Part shown: one piece after another, positions 47,653 through 60,362 of the stretch
Layout of the letters: each line of letters begins with the position of its first letter
How positions within the stretch are numbered: the first letter of the stretch is position 1
Origin: Whitmania pigra
Taxonomy: Eukaryota > Annelida > Clitellata > Hirudinida > Haemopidae
Direction of reading: 5' to 3'
Assembly (NCBI GenBank): GCA_021613335.1
Contig: JAJTWR010000260.1
Span: forward strand, 1,608,501-1,672,500
DNA: 64,000 nt
The notes under the pieces: model-generated
Database searches by the model: none
What the model was told of the DNA's origin: nothing
What the model saw: only the letters and a program-made list of their open reading frames with translations
Program-made: the position numbers and the translations under genes

Positions 47653-47968
47653 ATTTATGAGTAATGGAGTATGAAAAAGGCGATTATAAATCAACCGACC
47701 CAGTTAAAAATACAGCAACTATTTTAAAATATAAATCACAACTTAGAGAGCCAGGGATTATTTTTTGAATAGCGCACACATGGATCTGTCACAAATTCCG
47801 CTTCAAAGGTTTTAGACGTTAATTAAAAATAGTTCCCAATTTTTTATTTTTTTGGTAATACTCGTCCCTGGTCGTTTGATCTTTCCTCTATTTTTTAAAG
47901 CAATCGGCATTGATGTATCTGCATCGGTTGATTTTTAATCGACTATATTGTAGAACCACATTTCGGGC
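47653..47968. repeat. Rearranged copy of the 23957-24290 repeat (half direct, half inverted)
   Basis: 47653-47768 copies 23957-24072 in direct orientation with about two differences. 47769-47968 is an exact reverse complement of 24091-24290 (200 bp). A further short inverted piece (CTCTAATTTTAATAA near 48022) matches the bases in between (24077-24091). The arrangement is therefore segment A followed by segment B flipped in place. It ends about 80 bp from the inner edge of the right arm. Confidence 0.88.
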
Positions 47969-50900
47969 TGGGTGAGGCGCAGCTCTAACTCGTTCAAAAC
48001 GCTGAGTAAAAATAGCTCTCTAATTTTAATAACAATTCAAAAATATTTCAGCAGTTCATCCACTTTGATCTTTGCAGCTACAGTGTCAGAATTTGTTTTC
48101 TTGGCAACTACCTCCTCCTATATGGGACATATTCCAAACATTATGAACACTCAACATTCAGTATCATAATTATCATATCAATATTACATCATGGTCTTGG
48201 AAGAATCCAGAAATAAGCTTGCCATGTGTTTGAAGGCAGCTCACCTTTCGAGGTCTCAATTGGAATCTCCCAGTGTGCCACAAGATCGGAGACGAGTTCA
48301 AGAAACTCAAAGTCATTGAATGTATTAGAAGAATCAATCTGCCTGAACTTCCTCCACAGGTACTGAGGAGTTGCCATTTTCTGCTCAATGATTGTCAGAT
48401 GATGAATGTGTTCCTGTTGGCATCATGAAATAAATCAGTTTATTCCCACTTCTTATTGATATCAAAGCAACATAACATGGGAATCAAAATCAAACCCTAA
48501 ACATTTATTCACTTCTCCACCCCATAACAGAAAACCATTCAATTATTTTCACCTCTAATATCTTGATCGCAGAGGAAGTGCACTGAGTTGATTCACTGTA
48601 AAACTGCTCAGTTTATTTCTGATTTGAATGAGCTCTTCTTGAAAAAAGCCAATTTGGCTCACAGCTTAAAAAGTATGATACAATAAAACATTACATATAA
48701 AATCTAAATAATGTAAATAAACATTTGGTCACTAAATGCAAATTATCATGAACTAGCAGCCCCCGTTCATAATTTTAATTACACCTTAACCACCCTTGTT
48801 AAAAAAAAGCTTGGATATGTCAAGTAAATTTTTTGCCTTTTCTGAAGTTGTCATTAATAATCCTTGAAGCAGATCAGGAGCTGCCAATAAATGCTGTCTT
48901 TTCCACCATGAGAGCATTTTGTAAACTTTTTGGAAGAGTTTAGTTCATTTATCCAAAGGCACCACAGTATTTGTAAGTCTGATTCCTATTACCACATATA
49001 TGTTGTTCAATGTCACATTCAATAAAATTATTTACATCAACTGCAGATTCAAATGGTTTTTTTTTTGGCTCTTCACATTTGAATACGTTCTTATCTCTGA
49101 AGTTCACCTTTGCTATTTTTTTCATTTCTCTGTCAACTGTATTTCTTATCGCTTTCCTCTCCATAATTGCTAATAAGAGATTTTACAATAGATTCTTTTT
49201 TTTCTGAATTTTTTAAACATATTCTTGTCCTTGATATTCATTTTCTTTACTTCTTCGATCTCTCTCAGCTTTATTTCGTTTTGCTTTTCTTAGATTAGAT
49301 TCTTGTAAAGAATCATTAGTTCTTGAGCATGTTGGACTTAAATACATTTTTGGAAGTTGATGTAACTGTAATATAATATTAATAGAATTCCAACAAAGAA
49401 CACAACTCGTACCCGAAACTTAAAACTCGAAGCAACTAATTATGTAAATTACTGACATCCAATATAAAGTACGACAGTCAAGAGTTTATTGAACAATCGA
49501 GGGACTGAGGCAAGTTGAAAGAGCTGAGCTCTGGAGTGTTGAAAGAATATAGAGATTTCTGTGTTGTAGCAATGTGTGTGCTAAGCGATGAGCATCTGAA
49601 CTAATGAGCTTTTAAATTATATAAAACTAAACATCCTTTCCAAAAATCCCATCTATTATAAATTAAAACAAATTACAAATAAAAATAAAATTTTAAATTT
49701 GCATGACATGCTATAGCAAAATATATATACATAGATTTTCAAAGGTAATTTAATAACAACAACAATCAATCTGTAGGAAAAAAATTAACAATGGCAAGAT
49801 AAACATACTGTGCTTCAAAAGGTGGTGACAGCTCAGTATATTAGCATTGGCATGAGTCTTAACAGCACTTCAGAGGGTTTCACTTAGGCTAGCCAGTGGA
49901 GAACCTGCAGTCAAACAATTGGTTATCATTATTATTTGAAAATTTATCTTTAATTCTGGCATCCTCCATCATGTTGAATTTCCAATTTGATGAAATAATG
50001 AATAAGTCAATATCCAAACTAATAAGTCAATCATTACCAAGCTTCATCAAATGAATTAACATCATCAACTTCACAGTATCATTATCATCGTCATTGTTAT
50101 CATCATTATCATCAGGCAAGGAGTATGATCATTTATTAAAAAATTAATATTTTACAAGAATGTTAGAAAATCCTTCAGTTAAAGTATTTTTTTAAATAAG
50201 TCAAATATGTTCATATCAGCTTCTTCTGGAGCATCATTATAAATATCCAAACTCTGAATTACTGCATGAATTTCTTGTGAATCCATTTCCCACTGAACCA
50301 TTGTTCTCAATCTCCCACGTTTAGCAAGATAAATTTGTGTTCATATACCCTGCCACATTGGCAACACAGGTGTCAGTGATTTGACACACTGAATTCTTAA
50401 CCCAATTCACAACATCTTGCAGGTTATCCTTAGCAAAGTTTCTGATTGTAACTTTTACTTCATAGCATTTCCCTCATCTTGCTGTTAACTGAGGTCATCA
50501 TACTATGCTCGCCATTTGAGGATCATTCAGATATTCAACTTATTTTCTTTACAGAGAGCTGTAAGATTCTTGTCCAGTGAGTCTTCCATGTTTGCTGACT
50601 TAAATTCAATGGAATAACTTTTTAATTTTGTACTCATCTTGTCGAAATAAGGTAATGTAAGGTCGAAATAACTATTAATGGATGTAATAAATCTACTACA
50701 TATTCGATGCACTGAATTAAAAATATTCCGAACAACCCGAAGCAACTGGGTTCTTATTGGTTGTCTGTTTACCACATTCGCTTACCTGTTTACATCTTAC
50801 AAATACTGTTATTATATTCATATTTCACTAAACATTTACTGATATTAAATTAATGGCTTTACAATTCGAAGTCACTTTAAAACACATAAATTTAAACTGA

Positions 50901-53900
50901 AAGTGTTTAAAATATTTACATATCCTTTTCTATAACGTTTTTATCAACTCTCATTATATTTCTAAGCATGTGAAAATGAATGTTTTGTCTTAGTCTGACT
51001 ATTGAGTCATATTTAGGGATCTTTCAAGTTGAAAAATTTCTATTGCAACAAATTGTCTGGTACTTTCGGGGTAGGGCATATATTGCGAGCATCTTGAAAA
51101 ATCATGCTAGGGCTTATTTTTGGGAAACATGGTAATAATTATTAACTATGTTAAGTTTGCTAAATTAAAAACATAATAAGAAAAATATCAATGTAGTAAA
51201 TAAGTCACACTTGCTAACAAAGCAAACAAAACCAAATAAACAAACAGAATTGTTGTTAAAATCTAAGCCATCATGTAACCAACCTTCTCTTTGTTTATAT
51301 TTTCTTCTACATTTCACCATTGAAGAGATCTGACAATATGATAACAATGGGTTTGTGTTGAAGAGCACAGACTTAGGAAACTCTTTAGATAGTCTCCTTA
51401 TAATGACAATAATTAATGCAATTATGGCAAAGATGACAAATTAGCTATTACTTGCTATTAGGACCATCAACAACATTATGATGTTAAAGCTTGGGAGCAT
51501 GTGTTAACATGACAAGAAAGTGCAGCCTCAAATTGGTCGTGTCAGACTTGCCATATTAAGAAGACATCAAAATGTAATAAGATGGGAAATCGAAAATAAC
51601 TGCGCGGAACAACTCCTTATAAGAAAAATTACATAATTACGATATGGCTGTGTTATGCACTGCACGGAATATAGCCAAAAATAACTAACCAAATTTCCAT
51701 GATTTCGCACGGAAGGTGCATGTATTCAAATACATAGATGTGCGTGGAATGAATCGGTCTAAAAACAAATATGCACGGAAGATAACCAAATCGAATCGAA
51801 AAGTTCCGTGCTTAAGCACGAAAGAACGCGAATTTTAAAGCATATCTTCAGCACATCAAACAAGAGTGAAGCTATCGGACGTCCGCTGGGTGATGTAAAT
51901 AATATAATATAAATAATATAAATATTATTAGTTAAGTCTAAGTCACGGTTTTATGCATTTGAAATGAGTCTATTTTCCGATGCAGTACGTAAAATTAGTG
52001 CGTAAACTTTGAACTTTTTAATAAACTGAAAAATAAGTATCTGATGGCAAAGGCCTTGCTAACGTGATAAAGATAGCTTAAATATCTTTAGAATAAGACC
52101 TTAGTCGAAAAATTTAGTTAAGTCTAAGTTACGGTTTTATGCATTTGAAATGAGGCTGTTTTCCGAAGCAGTACGTAAAATTAGTGCGTAAACTTTGAGC
52201 GTTAATAACCTGAAAAATAAGTGTCTGATGGCAAAGGCTTTGGAAATTTAAAAAAATGAGATTAAGTATCTTTAAAATGAGACCTTTGTCGAAACATTTA
52301 GTTAAGTCTAAGTTACGGTTTTATCCATGAGACTGAGAGTTTACTCGCAAAATATAGTTCAGTCTAAGCGACAGTTTTTTGCAGTTGAATTAAGGCTATT
52401 TTTTTAGTCTTAGTTTAGTGCGTTATGTTAGATCGTGAATATCTTGAAAATTATAGTTTTTTGCAAAGAATTTGGTAATGTGAGAAAGATAGATGTTATG
52501 TCTTCAGAATGAGACTTTAGTTGAAAAATTTAGTGTAGTCTAAGTGACGGTTTGTTGCAGTTGAATTAAGGCTATTTTTTAAGTCTTAGTTTAATGCGTT
52601 ATGTTAGATCGTGAATATCTTGAAAATTATAGGTTTTAACGCAAAGAGCTTGGTAATGTGATGAAGTTGGAATATATCTCTTTAGAATGAGATCTTATTC
52701 GAAAAACTTTGTTAAGTGCAAGCGACGGTTTTTTGCTCTTGAATTAAAGGCTGTTTTTCTAGGCTGATTTTAGTGCGTTATGTTTGAGCATAAACATCTT
52801 GAAAATTATAGGTTTTATCGAAAAGAGTTTGGTATTGTGATAAAGTTGGATTATATCTCTTTAAAATGAGATCTTAGCCGACAAATTTAGTTAGGTGCAA
52901 GCGACGGTTTTTTATCTTGAATTAAGGCTGTTTTAGTGTCTGATAGCGTTTTGAACGTCCGATAGCTTCACGGGAGTCACATCAAGTATGATAAAGATCT
53001 CACCTCATGAAATATTACCAAAGAATGAAATAACAGTAATTATTTAAAATATTAATGACAACCAATAAACATATTCTGAAGACTCAAAATATCATACATG
53101 TTAATTGTACGGAGCCTCCTTCCATCGACATAATTTTGTTAACAAAGAAATAAATTTTAATTTCCACATTCAATTGAGCTATATTATTTAGCCACAACAT
53201 ATAACCAGAATTTCATTTGATCTTAGAAATAGTATTTGTTATTATTAACCTTTTGTAGCTTATTTAAAAATGTTGCAGACACGTGAAAGTAATTAGAATA
53301 TGTCAATACTGTATAAATTAACACAAAAATATGTAATTTGAAATTTTTATAAACGTATCATTTGTTGTGACAAGTGCAACATTGGGCGCTTCTCGTTGGT
53401 GCATGTCCACAACACAAAATTAAGTTCTAAATTAAAATCTATGCAACATTTGAATCAAATAGCATTTACTTGACTTATAATTGAACTAGAATTTAACAAT
53501 TAATCGATAAGTAGCATGTTCAAAGTAAGATTGTTGCATTATAAACTTGTCACACCATTTTGTCGGGCAATGACTTGAAATGGTAAATCTGAAAACAGCA
53601 TTTCACGCATTGTTTTTGTATTTTTACAACGTTCTACACATCTAAACTTTTTAGGAATGCTGTTGTCTCAGTTTGTTAACAGTAATTCATTGTATTTTCA
53701 AAAGGTGCTCACAACCCGACAAAAAACAGTAAGGATGATAATGATGGCAAATAACGGCTGATGTCTGGAAGTGGACTTGCATAAGACTTGTATAAGGCTA
53801 GCAGGGTGTTTACAAATCGCTAGCAGGGTGTTTATGTTTAAACCGAAGCACTGCTTGTTGCAGGGTGTAAAAGTGCAACTATAGAGGTTTTTTTTTTATA

Positions 53901-55129
53901 AAGAGTAACAATAAAATAACTTGTTGCCATGTTATTTAAATTGCCAAATGTATGCATTTATTTTAAAATTTTTAAAATTAAACTTATTCAAATAAAATTA
54001 TTGCACATTTGAATAAGGCTAGCAGGCTGTTTAAGAATTGTTGGCGATTAATTGATTTCAAGACAATTAAATTATTTTCCTTGATTACTTGTTGAACCAA
54101 TGTGGACTGGTTTTGACTTGTATCGATTCAGAATCAAAATATGAAGACTATGGAGAAGTTTAGAGAAGAACCAAAAATTTCATGGTTATAAGATCTTCCA
54201 TGGTGGAAAGTTGTAATCCTTGTCATTTTCCAAAATCGTAACCTTTTGTTCGTACGCTAGTATGCAAACCACCCACATCTGAATCACTTGGGAGACAGTT
54301 CAGAAACATCCGGTTGTGAATGAAGTTCCTGCCAATGCGAAGAAGTTGTGTCTTCTTAAAAGGTTGGTCGAAATCTACGTAATGAATCATTGAACTGGAC
54401 AATAATAACAGCAGTTAATTTAACATTAGTAAGGTTCCTTGTGTTAACATTAATCTCAGTTATTCCTGGCATAATAAAAAAAATTGTTCAATGAATTAAA
54501 GTCGATTCTCATTTTGTTTTCAATTTACTTGTATATTTAACTATTAATTGAATGTTAATTATTGAAAGATGAATGTCAATAAAACTAACAATTCTTAACA
54601 GTCCCACATTACAGCTAAGCAATTGAAGCGTAACATGTGAGAGCCACACAAAAGGAACATTCAAGTCCGGCCGGCTACGCCTGTTCCTCAGATTGTCTAA
54701 TGATTTCTTCCTTTCCGAAGAATTTATATTATTAGGGTGAGGAAATTCACCATTATTTGAATAATTTAAGATTATATTTAATAATATATTTATGCTCTCT
54801 GATCTACTGATCAATATTACTTTTACATTTTATTTCATGTCTTAGGAAAATCGCCAATTTAAAGTCCGCAGAAACTATTTCGCTAAAATGCTTGTTTGAC
54901 TGGCACGACAAAAAATTAGTTATTGATCATACTTAACAACGGGGCCATTATTTTATTTTTTCCAAGGAGTAGCAACCCTCGCACAACTTGACTTCATTTT
55001 AGCTTCTAGCTTCTTTTCGTCTTTTCAAATCCCCCTCCCCAAATTGCGTCTCTTCTTAAGAACTCTTCTGCCGGTCATTGTCGACGACTTGCTGAAACTT
55101 TTGCGCATGTTTGGGGTGAAACTTCACTT

Positions 55130-55402
55130 ACCACGCTCAAAAAAGTTTCATTGAAGTGAAATGCCTTCACAATATTTTTTTTGATGTCCTCCAACTATAA
55201 TAATAATATGTGCATTTGTAGAGTTTTTTCGGCATTGAGATTTTTCCCAAATTTGTAGCGATTACAAATCGCTAAAAAAAGTTTCATTGAAGTGAAATGC
55301 CTTCACAATATTTTTTTTGATGTCCTCCAACTATAATAATAATATGTGCATTTGTAGAGTTTTTTCGGCATTGAGATTTTTCCCAAATTTGTAGCGATTA
55401 CA
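55130..55402. repeat. 136-bp tandem duplication private to the right arm
   Basis: The block with AAAAAAGTTTCATTGAAGTG and TCCTCCAACTATAATAATAA and the following TTTGTAGCGATTACAA occurs twice in a row here but once in the left arm (about 30100-30236). It accounts exactly for the change of the coordinate sum from 85368 to 85504. The two copies are practically identical, so the event is younger than the arm duplication. Confidence 0.88.
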
Positions 55403-55984
55403 AGATTTCGATAAAGCAATAAAGTTGTTAAAAAATTGCGTTTCAGTTGTACTTCAATTTACATCAGTTGTTTCTTCAATTGTAAATTTTGTCATTTTCT
55501 TCTACAGATGCATCAGTTACAAGAAAATAAAGTGCTCAACTTTCCGTTTGATTGCTTAACTTCAAAGATACTTTCACTACCTGTCATTGTGGTTTGCGGT
55601 TTAAATAATAATTCATTGAATCACAAAACCGAACTTAATTCTAGGGACAGTCGCAATGCGCTTAGTGACACTAAACTCAATATCATTAGCAAATGATGTT
55701 TACATAAAAAGTTAGCCATAAGTTGTTAACAAGATATCTGGCTTATTATTTTTTAGATTTAAAGGCTGACAGATATTTGTTTGTTTGTATTATATTCCAG
55801 TTCGAGATTATACGAAAAACTGGTTATTTTACAAAAACCGTATTCGGGTGGCAGAATCGGATACAAAAGTTGATGTCGATATGCTCTTTTCAATAAAACT
55901 ACAGAAAATTTAAAGCTGAAAAAAGGTTTCATATATCTTACAATATATTTACAAATTAGCGTCTTAGCTTGCCCACAAATAATG

Positions 55985-56790
55985 ATTTGAAACTTATAAC
56001 ATATTTGATCATGAAGAAGGTCGCATTTTGATGCTTTCCGGAAAAGTTGTCGATACTTAAAGCAAGTTTGCAACGAATTTCGGAAAAAATTAAAATTCTG
56101 GCCGTGTGATTTGAAAAAGAATGTTTGATGATTATTTTGATGTAATTTATTTTGACATTGACTAAGCAACTAAAAAGATTTTTGATCATGAAGTTGTTGC
56201 ATTTTGTTGTTTTTTTCAGAAAAGTTACAGAACAATTATGCGAATTTAAACACAAAAAATTAAAAATCTGGCCAGGGCGATTTTAAGATGAATGTTTTAT
56301 GATTATTTTGGTGTAATTTATTTTAACATTGGCCAAGCAACTAAAAAGATTTTTGACCATGAAGTTGAGGTTAAGTTATGCAAGATTATTTTGGTGTAAT
56401 TTATTTTGATATTTGTTGAGTCGTTAAAAAGAATTTTGATCATGAAGTTGTTGCATTTTGTTGTTTTTTTTTCAGAAAAGTTACAGAACAATTATGCAAA
56501 TTTCAACACAAAAAAATTAAAAATCTGGCCACGGCGATTTTAAGAGGAATGTTTTATGATTATTTTGGTGTAATTTATTTTAACATTGGCCAAGCAACTA
56601 AAAAGATTTTTGACCATGAAGTTGTCGTATTTTGGTTTTTTTCGGAAAAGTTGCAGTTAAATTATTCAAATTAAAAAAAAAAAAAATCTGGACAGAGCGA
56701 TTTTAAAATTAATGCTTGTAGATTATTTCTGTATAATTTACTTTGACATTGGTTGAGTAGTTTAAAAGATTTTTGAACCTGCTAGCGTCA
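55985..56790 (-). repeat. ~170-bp satellite array in the right arm
   Basis: About five to six units of the same family as 27715-29520, in inverse orientation (AAAAGATTTTTGACCATGAAG and TTGGTGTAATTTATTTT). The units are more diverged from their left-arm partners than the rest of the arm, and there are fewer of them, which indicates unequal exchange in the array. Confidence 0.85.
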
Positions 56791-56885
56791 TAACATAGGC
56801 TTTTAACAATGGGCTCTCGCCCTGCTAGCCTTATTGTTGGAAGTGGGGGGTTTTCGAAAGCGGACTAATAAAGGCAAGGGGGAGG

Positions 56886-57061
56886 GGTATTTGTTTTTTT
56901 TGTTTTTTTTATTTGTGCGCCCGCATGGCCTAACGGTTAAGGCTGCTCCTCTCACTATGGCAGCACGGGGTTCAAACCCCGCTGCGGGTACACCGTCCTA
57001 ATCATCTAGACATGCAACGGACGTTAATAAAACATTACTTTTTTTTTTGGTATTTGTTTTT
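56886..57061 (+). mobile_element. tRNA-headed SINE with the 3' tail of the 12078 LINE
   Basis: 56919-56990 folds as a tRNA-like head: acceptor pairing GCCCGCA/TGCGGGT (56919-56925 with 56983-56989), box A TGGCCTAACGGTTAAGG, and a perfect T-arm around GGTTCAAACCC. The anticodon arm is poor, so this is not a working tRNA. The tail (56993 to about 57032: CCGTCCTAATCATCTAG, ATG, AACGGACGTTAATAAA) is nearly the same as the LINE 3' end at 15126-15163. A candidate 13-bp TSD GGTATTTGTTTTT lies at 56886-56898 and 57049-57061, with about 18 extra T-rich bases before the head. It sits about 70 bp outside the right arm. Confidence 0.85.
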
Positions 57062-57687
57062 GCGGAATCCGCACTTTACAAATACTTCTTTAAATTTATG
57101 TTTTTAAATGATTTTATTTCCACTATTTTAATACTATTTTAACATAGTTCACACAGGTCTTAAAAAGTCTTTAATTTCTGAAATTGGGATTTTTAGTCCT
57201 AAATTTTTTAAGTTGTTGGAATTAATTTAGTAATAATGTTTGTTGAACTATAAATGAACTAAATGAGCAAGAATTTGGTCTCTATGTTCCAGCTTGTCTA
57301 GGGGTACACTAAAAGTGGACAAGGGGCATGGGTTCAAAAATTGGCACATTTGTGGAGACATCTTTTATGGACGACCCCTAAAACTATTTTCAGTGTTCTC
57401 AAAAAAACAATTGAAGAAGCCCTAGGAATTGAAAAACTTGAGAGATGGATTGATCAGATTTTCCCAGGTGTCATGATCTTTCAGTGTTTACTATTTTGAC
57501 GATCGATTTCTGATACTCCATCATCTGGGCACATGATTTCAAAATGACAATCATATATTTGCATAATTTTAATATCTGAAGCGAATTTTTCAAGTGGAGT
57601 GACGGACTTATCATTTAGTTTGATCGGTTATAATAATTATTGGTTTATTCTCACGTTTTTCTTAACTTTATGTAACTCAGAGAAAAC
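57062..57687. other. Unassigned sequence between SINE and R2-like fragment
   Basis: AT-rich, no gene or clear repeat. It contains a short reading KNN*RSPRN-type debris around 57400 that I could not assign. Confidence 0.35.
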
Positions 57688-59659
57688 TCAATTTTTCGAT
57701 GCCATGTAATTGCACTTGACTGATGAGCTCATGTCGCCAGTCACACCGATGGAAGGGTCCACTTCGGCCATCACCATGTCGATTACCGCATTGAAAAGTA
57801 GGAGACATGGGTCTCCTTGGCGGACGCCTCTGTTCACTGGAATGTCGTGACTCAGTTTTCCTCCAATCTTTAGTTGGACCGAGCAGTTGCGATAAGCCTC
57901 TGAAATGTATCTCAGCATGAACGGCGGAGTTCCGAGTCTGTAGGCTGCTCTAACAATCGATTGATGCGAAACCGAATCAAATGCTTTGCTCACGTCGACG
58001 AAGGTGAGGTTCAGCCTTTGTTTCTGCTCCCTCTTTTTCTTTATGATTGCTTTTACGAGCCATATATTGTCCGCTAGGCCATCGCCGTGCCTAAAAGCTT
58101 TCTGACGACTTGAAAGAGGCCAGTGAGTGAGCATTCGTTTGCTCAGAACACGGTGGAATAACCTGCCAATAATCGGTCCAACAGTGATTGGCCTGAAATC
58201 GCCTGGATTGAGTGTCTCTTGGTTTTTTGGAATACAAGTGACAATTCCCTTTTTTAGCACATCTGGGGGACATCCATTGAACAGCCAGAGTGTCATATGG
58301 GTGGCCATGTCTTCTGGGGCTATCTTGTTCAAGTCAACTTTTTTCATTCCATCCAAACCAGGAGCAGAATCTTTCAAATTTTTTGCAGCCAGAATGATTT
58401 CATCCGCAGTGACCGGAATATCCATCTCTTCAAAAGCATCGACGGCTCTCTCCAATGGTCTGCAATCGCTTTTTGACTTCTGGATGAAGACTTTCTCCCA
58501 ATATTCAAGCAATGCCTCGTCGGCAGGATGCACAGAATCTTTCTCGCTATCTCCATTCAATACAAACTGAGCTCCTAAACTTTGACTTTTTCGGAACATT
58601 CTTTGAACTTTCGCATAATGTTGTCTTTCCAGCTCCATTTTCCTTGCTCTCTCTGATTGATGGTTGGCTGTTCTGACAAATTCGCGAGTATTGGATCCAA
58701 CGCTGTCCTCCTCTCTCAATTCCAGATTCTGCCTCACATATTCTCGTGTTTCCTTCTTTGTTTTCTTTGGTATTGTTTCCGAAATCCATGTTAATGATGG
58801 CTCTTTTGACCTCATTTCCCTCATTGGGATCAATTAGCTTTCTGAATTCGTCGTCTGTCATTCGGAGCAGAAACCTCCTTTTTTTCAATAAATTGCAGGA
58901 GACCAACTACGTTTTCCAATTCAATTTCTTCGCAACTGGATACGGCTTTGAAATCGGCCTTCACGCCTGATGTTATCATATTGGAGAGCAGTTTGCGGTA
59001 TTGTGGTTTGTTCCTAATTTTTTCTTTATGGTATCCACATCGAGAGTAGGGAATTGCTGTTGAAGTGAGACGTTGATCCTGTTTTTATGTAATTCTCCAA
59101 GATTCAACTCTGCATCTGCCAGTGCTCTCCATGATTCTGTGTCTTGAAGGCTTGGAACAGGAAGCAGATGAATTCTTTCACCAGCAGGATCTGATTCTTG
59201 GCAAGAGACAATTGTAGGATGCGACGTCTCAGTGAGCATGGTTGTTGTTGTTGGACAAGTCAGGTATCTCTCCAGTATTACCTTGTATCTGTCGCCGAAT
59301 CTTTGGCGTTTGATGGCATTCAACGTTCTGTGTATAAATCTTTTATGGAGTTCTTTGTTGATGTTGTGAACTCCATTTCGAATCATTTCGGCCTCCATGG
59401 CAGTGAGCATGCAATATTCTTCCTCTGTCCATCTTGCTTTAGCAGAGGGGAGACCAGCTCTGGCTTTGTGATATTCAAGTGGATGAATTCTGTTTTCATG
59501 GATGTGTTTACTTCTTATTGTGCCGAACTTCTTGTTGCAAAAGTCGCAGCGCACCTGTCTTTTACTACCTGAAGGAGTTTCTTTTTTTCTTTGAACGCTA
59601 GTCAATTTTTGGCTTCGGCCACTACGTACAAACTCCACGGTACTCGAATTAACATCCAT
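57688..59659 (-). pseudogene. Second R2-clade retrotransposon, 5' part retained, 3'-truncated in RT
   Basis: Read from 59659 leftward. The N-terminal piece (59659-58976) has one C2H2 zinc finger (CDFCNKKFGTIRSKHIHENR) and a Myb-like domain (ARWTEEEYCMLTAMEAEM ... KRFIHRTLNAIKRQR). After frame changes near 58900-58980 and 58800 it continues as DSAPGLDGMKKVDLNK, FRPITVGPIIGRLFHRV, FVDVSKAFDSVSHQSI and GVRQGDPCLLLFNAVIDM. It breaks off at KCNYMA, precisely where the catalytic YxDD block should follow. The endonuclease is absent. A single N-terminal zinc finger is the R2-D-like layout. The protein is clearly different from the 43669 copy (many substitutions), so these are two families. Loss of the 3' end is not explained by normal 5' truncation. 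Confidence 0.85.
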
Positions 59660-59945
59660 GAAATAACCACTCTTTAATCACTTGTTCAATGCTTTGGAAT
59701 GCAGATTCGTAGCTAACCTGCTTCTTTGGAAGAAACAACAAATCTTCGGTGCAGGTAGGCAGGTTAGATTTTCCCCTTTTTATTTTCCCTCAAGGAAGTA
59801 AGCTGTTCACCGAAAGACAAACTAACGGCAGGGGACACGAGCAACAAAAAAGACAATTCGAAAAAATTGACATTAATCGGATTTTAATTGCCTAAACTCA
59901 AGAGCTTAAACAGAACATCCGCACTTATCGCTCGCTGAACAACTA

Positions 59946-60362
<417 letters not shown>

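Larger units (their letters stand above)
37322..48046. other. Unique spacer between the inverted-repeat arms (10.7 kb)
   Basis: Unlike the arms, this segment is single-copy in the window. Contents: a Tigger-like DDE remnant (37865-38350), a gene-poor stretch with a two-copy repeat, an intronless HECT ligase ORF (40883-43360), an R2-clade retrotransposon copy (43669-47052) and a rearranged repeat (47653-48046) that abuts the right arm. Confidence 0.9.
48047..56818 (-). repeat. Giant inverted repeat, right arm (~8.8 kb)
   Basis: Reverse complement of 27683-37321. It carries mirror copies of every left-arm feature: the Helitron-like fragment (about 48800-49370, minus strand), Tigger-like relic (about 50025-50775), the CCGTGC cluster (about 51600-51830), the 17-bp-TIR element (about 51866-52971) and the 240-bp repeat (about 53790-54030). 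It is shorter than the left arm because the outer satellite has about five to six units instead of about eleven. It contains one private 136-bp tandem duplication. It ends at GGGCTCTC (56811-56818). Confidence 0.97.

Noticed and set aside
56919..56990. A functional tRNA gene
   Set aside because: Acceptor and T-arm pair well, but the anticodon stem does not, and the sequence runs into a LINE-type tail with a flanking TSD candidate; it is a SINE.
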